Source of the DNA: a virus
Reading direction: 5' to 3' (one strand)
Virus record (IMG/VR): IMGVR_UViG_3300017987_000293
Location: 1 to 28,060 of that record
Length of the DNA stretch: 28,060 nt
Both the position numbers and the translations under genes were made by a program. The notes below the pieces were generated by a model that saw only the letters and a program-made list of their open reading frames with translations, was not told the origin of the DNA and did not search any database. The first letter of the stretch is position 1. The number at the start of each line of letters is the position of its first letter. Below, one piece after another: positions 6,669-13,843 of the stretch.

Positions 6669-6895
6669 TCCTTATCCTGGACACAGTGAGCGAACAGAAT
6701 GCGCCACTGGTCTCTTGGTATGCAGACGAAATCCGAGACTTCCTTGCGGTCACACTGGATCGCCTGAGTCCTGCGAACGAGCGACGAGCTCTCCGGGTCG
6801 ATCGTCCACATGTCAGGTTTCCAGACCTTATTTTCCTTTGTCTGACAGCTCGGCATTGCCAGGACGCAGAACAGCAAACATGTCTTCCAGCTCAT
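6653..6895 (-). CDS. Small lipoprotein, candidate o-spanin (Rz1-like)
   Basis: An 80-residue protein from ATG 6895, chosen because it follows a GGAAGGACCG ribosome-binding site. It begins with a short lipoprotein signal: K4, a hydrophobic core (TCLLFCVLAM) and a loose lipobox ending in C17 (MPSC). After C17 the mature part is about 63 residues with four more Cys, which is unusual for Rz1, typically Pro-rich. Its first 68 bases overlap the end of the upstream membrane protein gene in another frame, the classic Rz/Rz1 layout. The role would be outer-membrane disruption together with the inner-membrane partner. A different lipoprotein function is possible. Confidence 0.5.
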   Translation of the reverse strand: MSWKTCLLFCVLAMPSCQTKENKVWKPDMWTIDPESSSLVRRTQAIQCDRKEVSDFVCIPRDQWRILFAHCVQDKECVLW

Positions 6896-7058
6896 CGGTC
6901 CTTCCTTCTTCACAGGCTTTCAGCGCCTTTTCGAATTTCACCAGCTTTTCAGCCTTTGCCAGCATGGTGCGCTCTTTCTTTTCCTCCGCCGTGTTCATGT
7001 ATTTGATCAGCTGGCGAAGGAAACCTAGCAGTGCCGTGATAAAAACGAGCCAGTTCAT
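6828..7058 (-). CDS. Small membrane protein, candidate i-spanin (Rz-like)
   Basis: A 76-residue protein. I chose ATG 7058 because it is preceded by AAAGG at good spacing; an upstream TTG is less likely. It has one N-terminal transmembrane segment (WLVFITALLGFL) followed by a charged helix (AEEKKERTMLAKAEKLVKFE) that could form a coiled coil. An N-in membrane anchor with a helical periplasmic part is the Rz i-spanin plan, although at 76 residues it is shorter than lambda Rz (153). The lipoprotein gene overlaps its 3' end in another frame. It could instead be a holin-associated protein. Confidence 0.5.
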   Translation of the reverse strand: MNWLVFITALLGFLRQLIKYMNTAEEKKERTMLAKAEKLVKFEKALKACEEGRTDELEDMFAVLRPGNAELSDKGK

Positions 7059-7060
7059 GG

Positions 7061-7345
7061 TCAACCTTTCGGCATAAAGACTTCGATCAGACTCATGATA
7101 ATGTCCCAGGACTGGGTGAACAGTTCCTGGCGCTCCTGATCGTTGAGATCACCGAGCTCTTTGCCAATGTTCCAGCTGCCCCACGCAGCGCGCGCGGCCT
7201 CCTCGACAGTGGCGGCTGCGCCGTTGAGCATTTCCTGCTTATCGATTTTGCCGTCATCGGCCTTTGCGATTTTCATCTGCTCAATGACGGCGCGAACGTA
7301 GACCATGACATCCTTGCATTCCTGGATTCCGTATTTTTCTGTCAT
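7061..7345 (-). CDS. Hypothetical lysis-region protein with degenerate EF-hand-like loop
   Basis: A 94-residue, soluble-looking helical protein. Residues 27-38 (AKADDGKIDKQE) resemble an EF-hand loop from the central Asp-Gly-x-Ile onward, but lack the acidic residues at loop positions 1 and 3, so calcium binding is doubtful. Small phage proteins with this DGKI-type motif are common beside holin and endolysin genes, with no known role. It starts four bases inside the end of the membrane protein gene upstream and is followed directly by the i-spanin candidate. Confidence 0.6.
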   Translation of the reverse strand: MTEKYGIQECKDVMVYVRAVIEQMKIAKADDGKIDKQEMLNGAAATVEEAARAAWGSWNIGKELGDLNDQERQELFTQSWDIIMSLIEVFMPKG

Positions 7346-7608
7346 GACATTGACTCTCCTATGTGTGATTCGACTTTCTTGATTCGGTCATAAAAATTCT
7401 GGATGTCCTTTGTGTTCTTGTCAACGGTCATTCCCATGCGCGTCAGGTCGTCGTGATCGCCTTTCGTTGCTTCAAGGATGTATTTAACTATGCCCATGTC
7501 CTTGTCCATCTTGCGAATGGAATTGCTTTGCTGGCGCAGGTGCCAGCCGAAATATCCCATGACGACGACGACGAATCCGCCGACGATTGCGAGAATGATC
7601 TGATCCAT
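7342..7608 (-). CDS. Small membrane protein with coiled coil, holin or holin-associated candidate
   Basis: An 88-residue protein with one N-terminal transmembrane helix (IILAIVGGFVVVVMGYFGW, residues 4-22) followed by a roughly 60-residue charged helical region (SNSIRKMDKDMGIVKYILE, KNTKDIQNFYDRIKKVESH) with heptad-like spacing. Its position at the start of the lysis cassette makes it the best holin or membrane-lysis candidate in the window, although typical holins have more of their length in the membrane. It could also be an i-spanin. The start codon follows the fibre gene stop by a single base (TAA A ATG). Confidence 0.55.
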   Translation of the reverse strand: MDQIILAIVGGFVVVVMGYFGWHLRQQSNSIRKMDKDMGIVKYILEATKGDHDDLTRMGMTVDKNTKDIQNFYDRIKKVESHIGESMS

Positions 7609-7609
7609 T

Positions 7610-8986
7610 TTAATTTAATACCTGATCGGTCACCCAGTGGATCACCGATCTGCGGAACCCCTTGGTCACATCTGAGCCCACCCAGGCCTGACCCTGTGCA
7701 TTTTTCGCAAGAGAATTGTTGCATGTGCTGTATTGTGCGCAGTTGTCAAAGACCAGGTAGCCGAACGTGCTGGTAGCGTCTTCTCTGGTCCTGACAGCAG
7801 AAGTATGCACGTCACCGCCGATAGGCTGCCAGCCAACGGGCCACCTTTCACCGTCCTGATCAACCGATAAATAGACAGTGGTGGACGTTGAACTTTGCAG
7901 CAGATCACTTAAAAGCGAAAGTGAATTGCTATTCATGTTTCTGTCAAAGTTTGCACTACTGCTTGGATTCGTCCCAAGGCCTCTCATGTAAACAGTTATG
8001 ATTCCTGTTTCCATAAGGCGCGTGACTTTCCATGCATTTGATCCGTAACAATATACAGTCATTTGCGCGCCGTCTAAATACATGCGTTGGGTAGTTCTAC
8101 CACCTACCGTTTCACCGCCTGCACCGTCAATTACCAATCCCCTGTTAGCGGTGCCTGTATCGAAATCAGTGCTGTCGATTTTTATAAAAGTGATCTCTCT
8201 ACCGACATTGCCGGTGCAGTCTGGAAGAGTGATGATATATTCGTCGTCATCGTCAGTGTCGTCGATCAGATAGATGTCATATTCGTCTGCGTCAGGAATC
8301 GTGTACGTATACGGACCGCTTCCAGAATAATCAGCTTGCACCAGTGTGTCAGTCCTGCCCTCGCTCAGATCGGGGTAGTAAGTGCTGACGACTCCGAACC
8401 CGTCTTCGTCAGCTTTGGCGCCGGCAGTAAATGAGCTCTGTGAGCTGATCTGAGACCAGACTGGATCACTGCCATCTGATGACAGAAAATAATTTGCTGT
8501 TCCCAGGGCAAGTTTCACAGTCGCGCCGCCAGCATTCCTTGTTATCAAGTCGCCGCGGGCGTCCATCGGATTTGTCAAGACAGCATACCAGTCGAGCTCT
8601 TTAGATCCATTCGTCCCCAGGACTTCGCCAGCGGCGCCGTCGCCGTCAGGTAAGGTGAAGTCAGTGGTCGTCGTGACAGACGAAGGGGCCTTAAATGAGA
8701 TGTAGTCAGTGCCGGAACCGTCTGACTCATAGAATTTCAACTCACCCTGATCGAACAGATCGCGGCCGGCCATCTGGCTGAAATTCACGCCGTCATGGGA
8801 AACTGCCCAGTAGCTTTCGCTTTCGTCCCAACGGATGGCCGGCTTGTCCGCGTCAGTCGTCTGCGCTGAGATCTCTTTGTCGCTGTCGGTGCCGTCACCG
8901 AGTTTCAGCGTGTTGTCGCTTATCGTGTGCGCGCCCAGCACACACATGATGGAAATACCTAAAAGAAACGCTTGCCACTTTCTCAT
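7610..8986 (-). CDS. Tail-fibre-like protein with N-terminal hydrophobic leader
   Basis: A 458-residue protein with a good ribosome-binding site (AGGGAGACAAGACT before the ATG). It starts with a signal-peptide-like segment (RKWQAFLLGISIMCVLGA, residues 2-19) and continues as a long Ser/Thr/Gly/Asp-rich, beta-rich chain typical of fibres: TLKLGDGTDSDKEIS, KFYESDGSGTDYISF, TDFTLPDGDGAAGEVLGTNG and others. The region from about 225 contains a strongly acidic turn (DDTDDDDEYIITLPDC), and the C-terminus has three Cys (C424, C430 in a short loop, and others). A leader on a virion fibre is odd; see findings. It lies between the baseplate-end genes and the lysis cassette. Confidence 0.65.
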   Translation of the reverse strand: MRKWQAFLLGISIMCVLGAHTISDNTLKLGDGTDSDKEISAQTTDADKPAIRWDESESYWAVSHDGVNFSQMAGRDLFDQGELKFYESDGSGTDYISFKAPSSVTTTTDFTLPDGDGAAGEVLGTNGSKELDWYAVLTNPMDARGDLITRNAGGATVKLALGTANYFLSSDGSDPVWSQISSQSSFTAGAKADEDGFGVVSTYYPDLSEGRTDTLVQADYSGSGPYTYTIPDADEYDIYLIDDTDDDDEYIITLPDCTGNVGREITFIKIDSTDFDTGTANRGLVIDGAGGETVGGRTTQRMYLDGAQMTVYCYGSNAWKVTRLMETGIITVYMRGLGTNPSSSANFDRNMNSNSLSLLSDLLQSSTSTTVYLSVDQDGERWPVGWQPIGGDVHTSAVRTREDATSTFGYLVFDNCAQYSTCNNSLAKNAQGQAWVGSDVTKGFRRSVIHWVTDQVLN

Positions 8987-9011
8987 AGTCTTGTCTCCCT
9001 ATCGAAATAAA

Positions 9012-9563
9012 TTAAATCGAAACCTTGCGAATGTGCGACACCCTGAAGTCACCGTCATAGTTCGCGCCAGCGAATGAGGTTGACTTATATTGGATTTGAC
9101 CCGCCGACGTGATCCCAAACGTCATCCCTGAGTCGCTGGCACCCTGGCCGACCCACCGCACCGCCCATGTGTCGTCTTCTTCGTTGTAGATCGCGGTGAT
9201 CTCAAAGAGCTCTGTCGCACTCTGGCCGTCGTCGCGGCGCATGATGTCGCAAAGAAACTTCGCTGACTTGACCAGAGTCTTGTCAAACAACACGCCGGTC
9301 AGATTGACAAATGAGCTCTGATTGTCCAGGATGTCGCCAGTGATCTGAACGCCACCCAGGCCGATGATGATGCGCAGTGCCTCGAGGAGCTGATCTTCGT
9401 CACTTCCATCGAGCGTTATGCCGGCATCTTCGACGACGTTGCAGATCTCTTCTTGCACGTTATTGAGCCACGTTTCCTCGACCACTGTGGCCGCGATGGA
9501 TAACGACGGATTACCGTCGGTAAACCTGTTGGAATCATGAGCTTCTGCGTCTGTTCTTTTCAT
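9012..9563 (-). CDS. Tail-fibre or baseplate-attached protein
   Basis: A 183-residue protein with a perfect GGAGG ribosome-binding site. The N-terminal 60 residues (FTDGNPSLSIAATVVEETW, LNNVQEEICNVVEDAG) match the opening of many phage fibre proteins, in which a Trp-x-Asn-xx-Gln-Glu-Glu helix attaches to the baseplate wedge. The remainder (about 75-183) is beta-rich and ends as a small globular tip. It immediately follows the gp48-type wedge gene, where Mu has its fibre gene S. It is much shorter than Mu S, so it may be the attachment part, with the 458-residue protein next to it as partner. Confidence 0.7.
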   Translation of the reverse strand: MKRTDAEAHDSNRFTDGNPSLSIAATVVEETWLNNVQEEICNVVEDAGITLDGSDEDQLLEALRIIIGLGGVQITGDILDNQSSFVNLTGVLFDKTLVKSAKFLCDIMRRDDGQSATELFEITAIYNEEDDTWAVRWVGQGASDSGMTFGITSAGQIQYKSTSFAGANYDGDFRVSHIRKVSI

Positions 9564-9564
9564 G

Positions 9565-10224
9565 CTATCCTCCGAACGTAAAATAAATTGACGTGTGAGC
9601 TGGTTTAAACTTATTCATAGTGCACTGCATAAGCGGATTAGTTGCTTCGCGAATGCGGTCACCCGAGCGACTTTGACCACTGCGAAACCAGGTGAGCTCG
9701 CCCACCGGAACGTCGACTTGAAAAACAAACGCCCAGCCGTGTTGTCCCAGCTTATCACCTGAGCGATTGACACCCGAGCGGAATTTGAAACCCGGACCGA
9801 CGTGGCCAGTGATGCGGTCACCTGAGCGGCCGCGCCCGGAAAGAAAGCGCACCGGATTTGTCACGGTCACGTCAACACCGAACGCCGCGGCCAGGTCTTC
9901 ATAAAACTGAGCGGACAAGGCGCCGGCACCGTGCATTTTCATCAGGTGCAGGATCTGGTTTCGAAGGTCATCATCTGTCGCGTTGCTGGGCGTGCACTCG
10001 TTGGGAATTCCCCAGGTTTCTTTCCAGTCCTCGAAAGTCTCATCGGCGCTCAGTGGATGCAGTTCGTTTCGCAGAAACTCAGCTGCCCTTTGCTCGATGC
10101 GGCAGCACTCGACAGCCAGAGCGCGCCAAAGGTTTTGCAGTCGCACTTGATCCCATGCCAGACCCTGGGGCAGCAGTTTCTTGAACAGACTGGCAAATCT
10201 GTCTTTGCAGCTTTCAGTCGTCAT
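9565..10224 (-). CDS. Baseplate wedge protein, Mu gp48 / YmfQ (DUF2313) family
   Basis: A 219-residue protein of the DUF2313 family. The N-terminal helical part (RFASLFKKLLPQGLAWDQ, then LRNELHPLSADETFEDWKET, WGIPNEC) is diagnostic: the family begins with a LLPxGxAW motif and has a Leu-Pro/Leu-Ser-x-Asp-x-Asp/Glu-Trp segment. In Mu and related phages this protein joins the J-type wedge protein to the fibre. The second half contains three copies of an FxSGxxRSGDxI motif (near residues 135, 153 and 187). It overlaps the stop of gp47 upstream by four bases and precedes the fibre gene by one base. Confidence 0.85.
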   Translation of the reverse strand: MTTESCKDRFASLFKKLLPQGLAWDQVRLQNLWRALAVECCRIEQRAAEFLRNELHPLSADETFEDWKETWGIPNECTPSNATDDDLRNQILHLMKMHGAGALSAQFYEDLAAAFGVDVTVTNPVRFLSGRGRSGDRITGHVGPGFKFRSGVNRSGDKLGQHGWAFVFQVDVPVGELTWFRSGQSRSGDRIREATNPLMQCTMNKFKPAHTSIYFTFGG

Positions 10225-11312
10225 GGCAGATCCTGAAAAGTGATCGTTCCAAGTGTTATCAGTCTCCCGGTTGACGTCGTGACGTCAGCTGTCGGGCTGA
10301 CCAGTTCGTTGTCGTCTTCGCCGGTCGCGCGGCTGACAGCTTCGCGGATCTTCGAGATCGCGATCGTGCCGCTGTAGGTTTCGCCGGCCTGCTTATAAGA
10401 TCCGCCGACCTGACCGTCGCGAAGAAGCATGTCTTCGAGCTCGGCGGTCACCGCAGCCTGGACCGCTGCCGTGTTCGGATCCAGCTTGATCGTCAGGTCC
10501 ATCGTTTGTTCTGTCGGGCTGGCCACCGTCACGTCAGCGGTCACCGGTTTCTTCTCGTTGACAGCGGCCAGGACTTCGGCGATCTTTGCCGCCGACGGGA
10601 AGATAGGATCTTCGTTATCTTCAACGAACCAGATAAGGACGGTGCCTTCGCCCAGGCCGTCGGGCCTGATCCAGACCCTCGTCGGTCCCTCGACGTCGGT
10701 GACGAAACCCTTATAGTCTTCGACGTTGCCACCCTGTGGCGGGTTTTGAATGCGGTCGACAATGCGCTGGCGAAACTGAGCGTCAGTCTCTTCGTCTTCG
10801 CCCTCGATCGCCGTGCTGGCCACTTCTGCGTCTGATTCCACGTCAGCGATAGGTGAGACCAGCGTGATCGTCGACCCAGCGTCTAGATTGCCCGCGTCGC
10901 CCGCCGCAGATGCCGAGACCACGCCGGTCTCAGTTCCCGCCCCACTCGCTGACACTTCGCTGTCAAGCGTATATTCCGCCCCGTCCGATCGCTGAAAAGT
11001 CGTCCCAGCCGGCACGGTCGCCGCGGCTGTGAATGTGATCGTGATATTGAGCTGCGCGGCTGTTGCCGCCCGGCGCTCAAGACTCCAGATTGAACCCCAG
11101 CGCTCAAGGAATTCGAGCTCGGCCTGATCCGGGAACAGCTGCCGGCTGACATAAACCAGATGGCCGTGCAGCATGTGGGCGACACCAGCCAGGGCGCGAG
11201 CGAACGCCGAGAGGAAACTGCGCCGCAGGATCGTCGAAATGCTCAGCTCGTTTTTGATGTCGCCGCGCACACGGTCAATGATCTGTGTAAGTGTCGGTCT
11301 TGAAAACGCCAT
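10221..11312 (-). CDS. Baseplate J-like wedge protein, Mu gp47 family
   Basis: A 363-residue Baseplate_J protein, equivalent to Mu gp47 and P2 gpJ. It forms the wedge that joins the baseplate hub to the fibres. The N-terminus (RPTLTQIIDRVRGDIKNEL), the PAGTTFQRSDGAEYTLDS segment near residues 98-115, an SASAAGDAGNLDAGSTI motif near 132-148, and the ETDAQFRQRIVDRIQNPP helix are all characteristic. The C-terminal part has the usual VTVASPTEQTMDLTIKL repeat-like strands. Length matches the family. It overlaps gp46 at its start and gp48 at its end. Confidence 0.92.
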   Translation of the reverse strand: MAFSRPTLTQIIDRVRGDIKNELSISTILRRSFLSAFARALAGVAHMLHGHLVYVSRQLFPDQAELEFLERWGSIWSLERRAATAAQLNITITFTAAATVPAGTTFQRSDGAEYTLDSEVSASGAGTETGVVSASAAGDAGNLDAGSTITLVSPIADVESDAEVASTAIEGEDEETDAQFRQRIVDRIQNPPQGGNVEDYKGFVTDVEGPTRVWIRPDGLGEGTVLIWFVEDNEDPIFPSAAKIAEVLAAVNEKKPVTADVTVASPTEQTMDLTIKLDPNTAAVQAAVTAELEDMLLRDGQVGGSYKQAGETYSGTIAISKIREAVSRATGEDDNELVSPTADVTTSTGRLITLGTITFQDLP

Positions 11313-11764
11313 TATGCCGCCCTTCTTACTTCAGTCGCATTCCACTGGAATGCAAAGCTGTTTTCTTCGTTGTCCGGTCTTGTCAGCGAAATCTTGATCG
11401 TGTCGAATCCCTGGCGAAAATATCCCATTTCGACGCTGACTGATTTGACAATGCCGTCGTCGATCATCCATTGCAGCGCCTTCTTCGCCTCGGTCTCTGT
11501 CAGCGCCCTGATCTCGTTGTTTTGTTTTTTTCGCGCGAGTGTCCACAGCAGAGATCCGATCTGATCACCCTCGACATCAGGGAACATGTCGCCCCACCAT
11601 CCGCGCCGGCTGATCTCACCGTCGGGCAGATCCTGACGCGGCACACGCTGATCAGTGAACAGCGAGATCACGATAGCGGTTTCAAGAGTATCGTCACCAG
11701 CGAAGTCGCCGTCTTCGAATTTCATGTCGATCGCTTTGTCGACTATAAAGAAACCAAGATCCAT
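11312..11764 (-). CDS. Baseplate protein, Mu gp46 family
   Basis: A 150-residue protein with the family hallmark SRRGWWGDMFPDVEGDQIG followed by SLLWTL (residues about 48-72). It corresponds to Mu gp46, and functionally to the T4 gp25-like part of the baseplate wedge that links hub and sheath. The N-terminal third carries short acidic strands (MKFEDGDFAGDDTLETAI). The order spike, small gene, gp46, gp47, gp48 is the Mu arrangement apart from the extra small gene. The start shares a base with the previous stop, and its stop abuts gp47. Confidence 0.9.
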   Translation of the reverse strand: MDLGFFIVDKAIDMKFEDGDFAGDDTLETAIVISLFTDQRVPRQDLPDGEISRRGWWGDMFPDVEGDQIGSLLWTLARKKQNNEIRALTETEAKKALQWMIDDGIVKSVSVEMGYFRQGFDTIKISLTRPDNEENSFAFQWNATEVRRAA

Positions 11765-11982
11765 CAGACTATCTTCCCGTTTGTTATCGGATAAGTGCCG
11801 GCGCTTGAGCCGCCAGTGATCACGACGTCACCGGTCACTTCGCCTGCTGTGGTCAGGTGAGTGACAATGGCTTGCGCAATGGCCACTTGCAAGACCAGAA
11901 GAGCCGCGGCGTCGGTGACACTTGCTGTCGTGCCGATCGCTGCAGCCATTGCCGCTCCCAGTGTCGCTCCGTTAAGTGCCAT
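11764..11982 (-). CDS. Small Ala/Thr-rich protein between spike and gp46
   Basis: A 72-residue protein without charged residues in its first 22 positions (MALNGATLGAAMAAAIGTTA). It is rich in Ala, Thr, Val and Gly, with a C-terminal beta-like part (TGDVVITGGSSAGTYPITNG). It has a GGGAGC ribosome-binding site, and its start overlaps the stop of the spike gene (TAATG). It has no cysteine and is not a PAAR protein by motif. The N-terminal half could be a hydrophobic helix or a lipid-contacting segment. Position beside the gp45 spike suggests a hub or spike-associated component, but no family is recognised. Confidence 0.6.
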   Translation of the reverse strand: MALNGATLGAAMAAAIGTTASVTDAAALLVLQVAIAQAIVTHLTTAGEVTGDVVITGGSSAGTYPITNGKIV

Positions 11983-12596
11983 TAGCTCCCTGCCTTCACT
12001 TGGGTTGACAGATGCGCCGGGTTTGAGGGGACCATAGGCGGACCGGTCGGATAAAACAGATTCCCTTGATGAACGTGCGCATTGAAGAAAGTCTGGAACA
12101 GCTCACCGTTCAGGACTTTCTGCAATGCCGCCGCACCGATCTCCACCGTCGGCGAGATGACTTTGGCTTCCGGCGTCGTCACCTCGACCTTTGACTCAGC
12201 ATTGACTGTCAGCGTCTTCGTTTTCACTTCGATCTCGTTGCCGCGCTTCAGCCAGACGTGGTCACCTTCATCGCTATAAAGCGCCACTTCGCCGTCAGCC
12301 AGGCCTTTGAGCCGATAGGTGCGGTCGTCCATGGCGATCACGATCCCATGGTCTCTGCCGCCACCGACGAAAAGACAGGCACCTTCCGCGCCGGCCTTCG
12401 GTCTTGAAGTCAGGCCGTATTGCTGGAAACGCTCGACGTCTTCTTTGGTTTCGCCGGCCAACAGACTGATCTTCACCAGCTGGATTCCGCCGTCATCTTT
12501 GACAGATTCCAGGACACAGCGGCTTATCATCGACGACACCCGCCGCTTGAGCGGCGCCATCGCGCGATTGATAAAATTGAGCATTGCCTGACTCAT
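11982..12596 (-). CDS. Baseplate spike protein, Mu gp45 (Phage_base_V) family
   Basis: A 204-residue protein from ATG 12596, chosen because it forms an ATGA overlap with the upstream gp44-like stop and gives the family's usual length and opening (MLNFINRAMAPLKRRVSSM). A longer frame from 12650 exists but lies within gp44. An OB-fold region (about residues 30-115, with SLLAGETKEDVERFQQYGLT, then VIAMDDRTYRLKGLADGEVA) is followed by a repetitive beta-helix-like section (EVKTKTLTVNAESKVEVTT, EAKVISPTVEIGAAAL). It ends in a His-rich tip segment (FNAHVHQGN). It forms the membrane-piercing trimer at the baseplate centre. Confidence 0.9.
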   Translation of the reverse strand: MSQAMLNFINRAMAPLKRRVSSMISRCVLESVKDDGGIQLVKISLLAGETKEDVERFQQYGLTSRPKAGAEGACLFVGGGRDHGIVIAMDDRTYRLKGLADGEVALYSDEGDHVWLKRGNEIEVKTKTLTVNAESKVEVTTPEAKVISPTVEIGAAALQKVLNGELFQTFFNAHVHQGNLFYPTGPPMVPSNPAHLSTQVKAGS

Positions 12597-13843
12597 GTGA
12601 ACAGTCCTGTCACCTGCCCGATGACTCCCGATGCCGTCGGCGCCTTCCATCCGAGCTCACCGACTTTCGTCGGGTCGACACTTGATTCGAGATCCTGATT
12701 CCCTTTATATGCATCCTGGCGCGTCAGGGCCAGGGTTGTAAACGTGCCGCTTTGGGATTTCTCGTAAGTGACTCCACTGATTAGCATTTCAGCATTGATG
12801 CCGATGAACGGTATTTCGCAGCGCACGATCTCGTTGGGTGCCCACAGACTCTTATCCGGGCGCAGCCAGCCTTTGACCTTGACCTGGGCGTCAACGGCAT
12901 TGCGCGCTGCCAGATTCGCTTCCCAGCGAGCGCGTGTTTTTGCTGTGGACAGATCGAGATTGCCGTCTGCAATGATGACTTTCGGCCGCGTGCGCCCGAC
13001 GCCGGGATCAGTCGCTGACGCTTCGACCTGGGCAGCATTCTTTCCAAAGAGCTCGTCGGTGCCGCGCGATTGGCCTTTGACAATGTATGTGGAAAATCGG
13101 TCTGTGTAGTCGTAATTTGCAGACGCTTCCTCGACGTTCTGGCCTTGCACCAGATCGACTGAAGACTTCAGGATGGCGCCAGGGATAAAAGCCGTAAAGT
13201 CGTGTGATGCCACAAGGTTTTTAGCTGATGGCGGCTCACTCGTCCCGCCACCAGCACCGCGGGTCGTGATCACCAGATTGCCGTCGGTGTTCGTTATCAA
13301 CAAGAGACCGCGCAGCTGGGCGGCACGGTGCAGCATTTCGAAGACCGTCTCGCCTTGCTTGACCGTGAATTTTTTGAACGGCTCACCGACGTCAACGTCT
13401 TCGACCACTTCAATGCCATGCAGCTCCGCGAATGGCCGCGCGATCTCAGTGATCGTCTTGTCGTTGAATTCAGCCACTCCGATGGCAGCAGAGCAGTCGA
13501 CCAGGTCGGCAGTTTTCGAGCGCCCGCTGATGGAAAACGTGCGGTCTTCACTGCTGATGCTTGCACCCAGTCGGTCGATGTAGCCATTGATGATCGGCGT
13601 CGTGCCGATATAAATGCGGATCTGCTCACCAGGCACCAGCGGCCAGGCCTCTCCGCTTTGGCGCCAGCGGTCGACGGCCGAGAAATCGAAACCCATTGCC
13701 AGGGAATCAAGGGAGCGATTTATGAAAAGATCTTTCCAGCCCTCGATGACACGCGTGCCCACTCTGATCCCGACACTGTCCGGCTTCTGTCCGAAGACGT
13801 CAGGAAGGATGGCACCTGCGACCTGATCAAGAACATTAGACAC
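12593..13843 (-). CDS. Baseplate hub protein, Mu gpP / gp44 (P2 gpD, T4 gp27-like)
   Basis: A 416-residue phage late control D/hub-type protein. Recognisable parts are an opening domain on a beta barrel (IRVGTRVIEGWKDLFINRSL, then DFSAVDRWRQSGEAWPLVPGE) and a hub core (TFSISGRSKTADLVDCSAAI, then LHGIEVVEDVDVGEPFKKFT). The KQGETVFEMLHRAAQLRGLL segment (residues 178-197) is typical of gp27-like proteins. The C-terminal part resembles DPGVGRTRPKVIIADGNLD and the VKVKGWLRPDKSLWAPNE barrel. It forms the trimeric hub that carries the gp45 spike. It overlaps gpN-like by eight bases upstream and the spike gene downstream. Confidence 0.9.
   Translation of the reverse strand: MSNVLDQVAGAILPDVFGQKPDSVGIRVGTRVIEGWKDLFINRSLDSLAMGFDFSAVDRWRQSGEAWPLVPGEQIRIYIGTTPIINGYIDRLGASISSEDRTFSISGRSKTADLVDCSAAIGVAEFNDKTITEIARPFAELHGIEVVEDVDVGEPFKKFTVKQGETVFEMLHRAAQLRGLLLITNTDGNLVITTRGAGGGTSEPPSAKNLVASHDFTAFIPGAILKSSVDLVQGQNVEEASANYDYTDRFSTYIVKGQSRGTDELFGKNAAQVEASATDPGVGRTRPKVIIADGNLDLSTAKTRARWEANLAARNAVDAQVKVKGWLRPDKSLWAPNEIVRCEIPFIGINAEMLISGVTYEKSQSGTFTTLALTRQDAYKGNQDLESSVDPTKVGELGWKAPTASGVIGQVTGLFT

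Noticed and set aside
7061-7345. Functional calcium-binding EF-hand
   Set aside because: Loop positions 1 and 3 are Ala instead of acidic residues.
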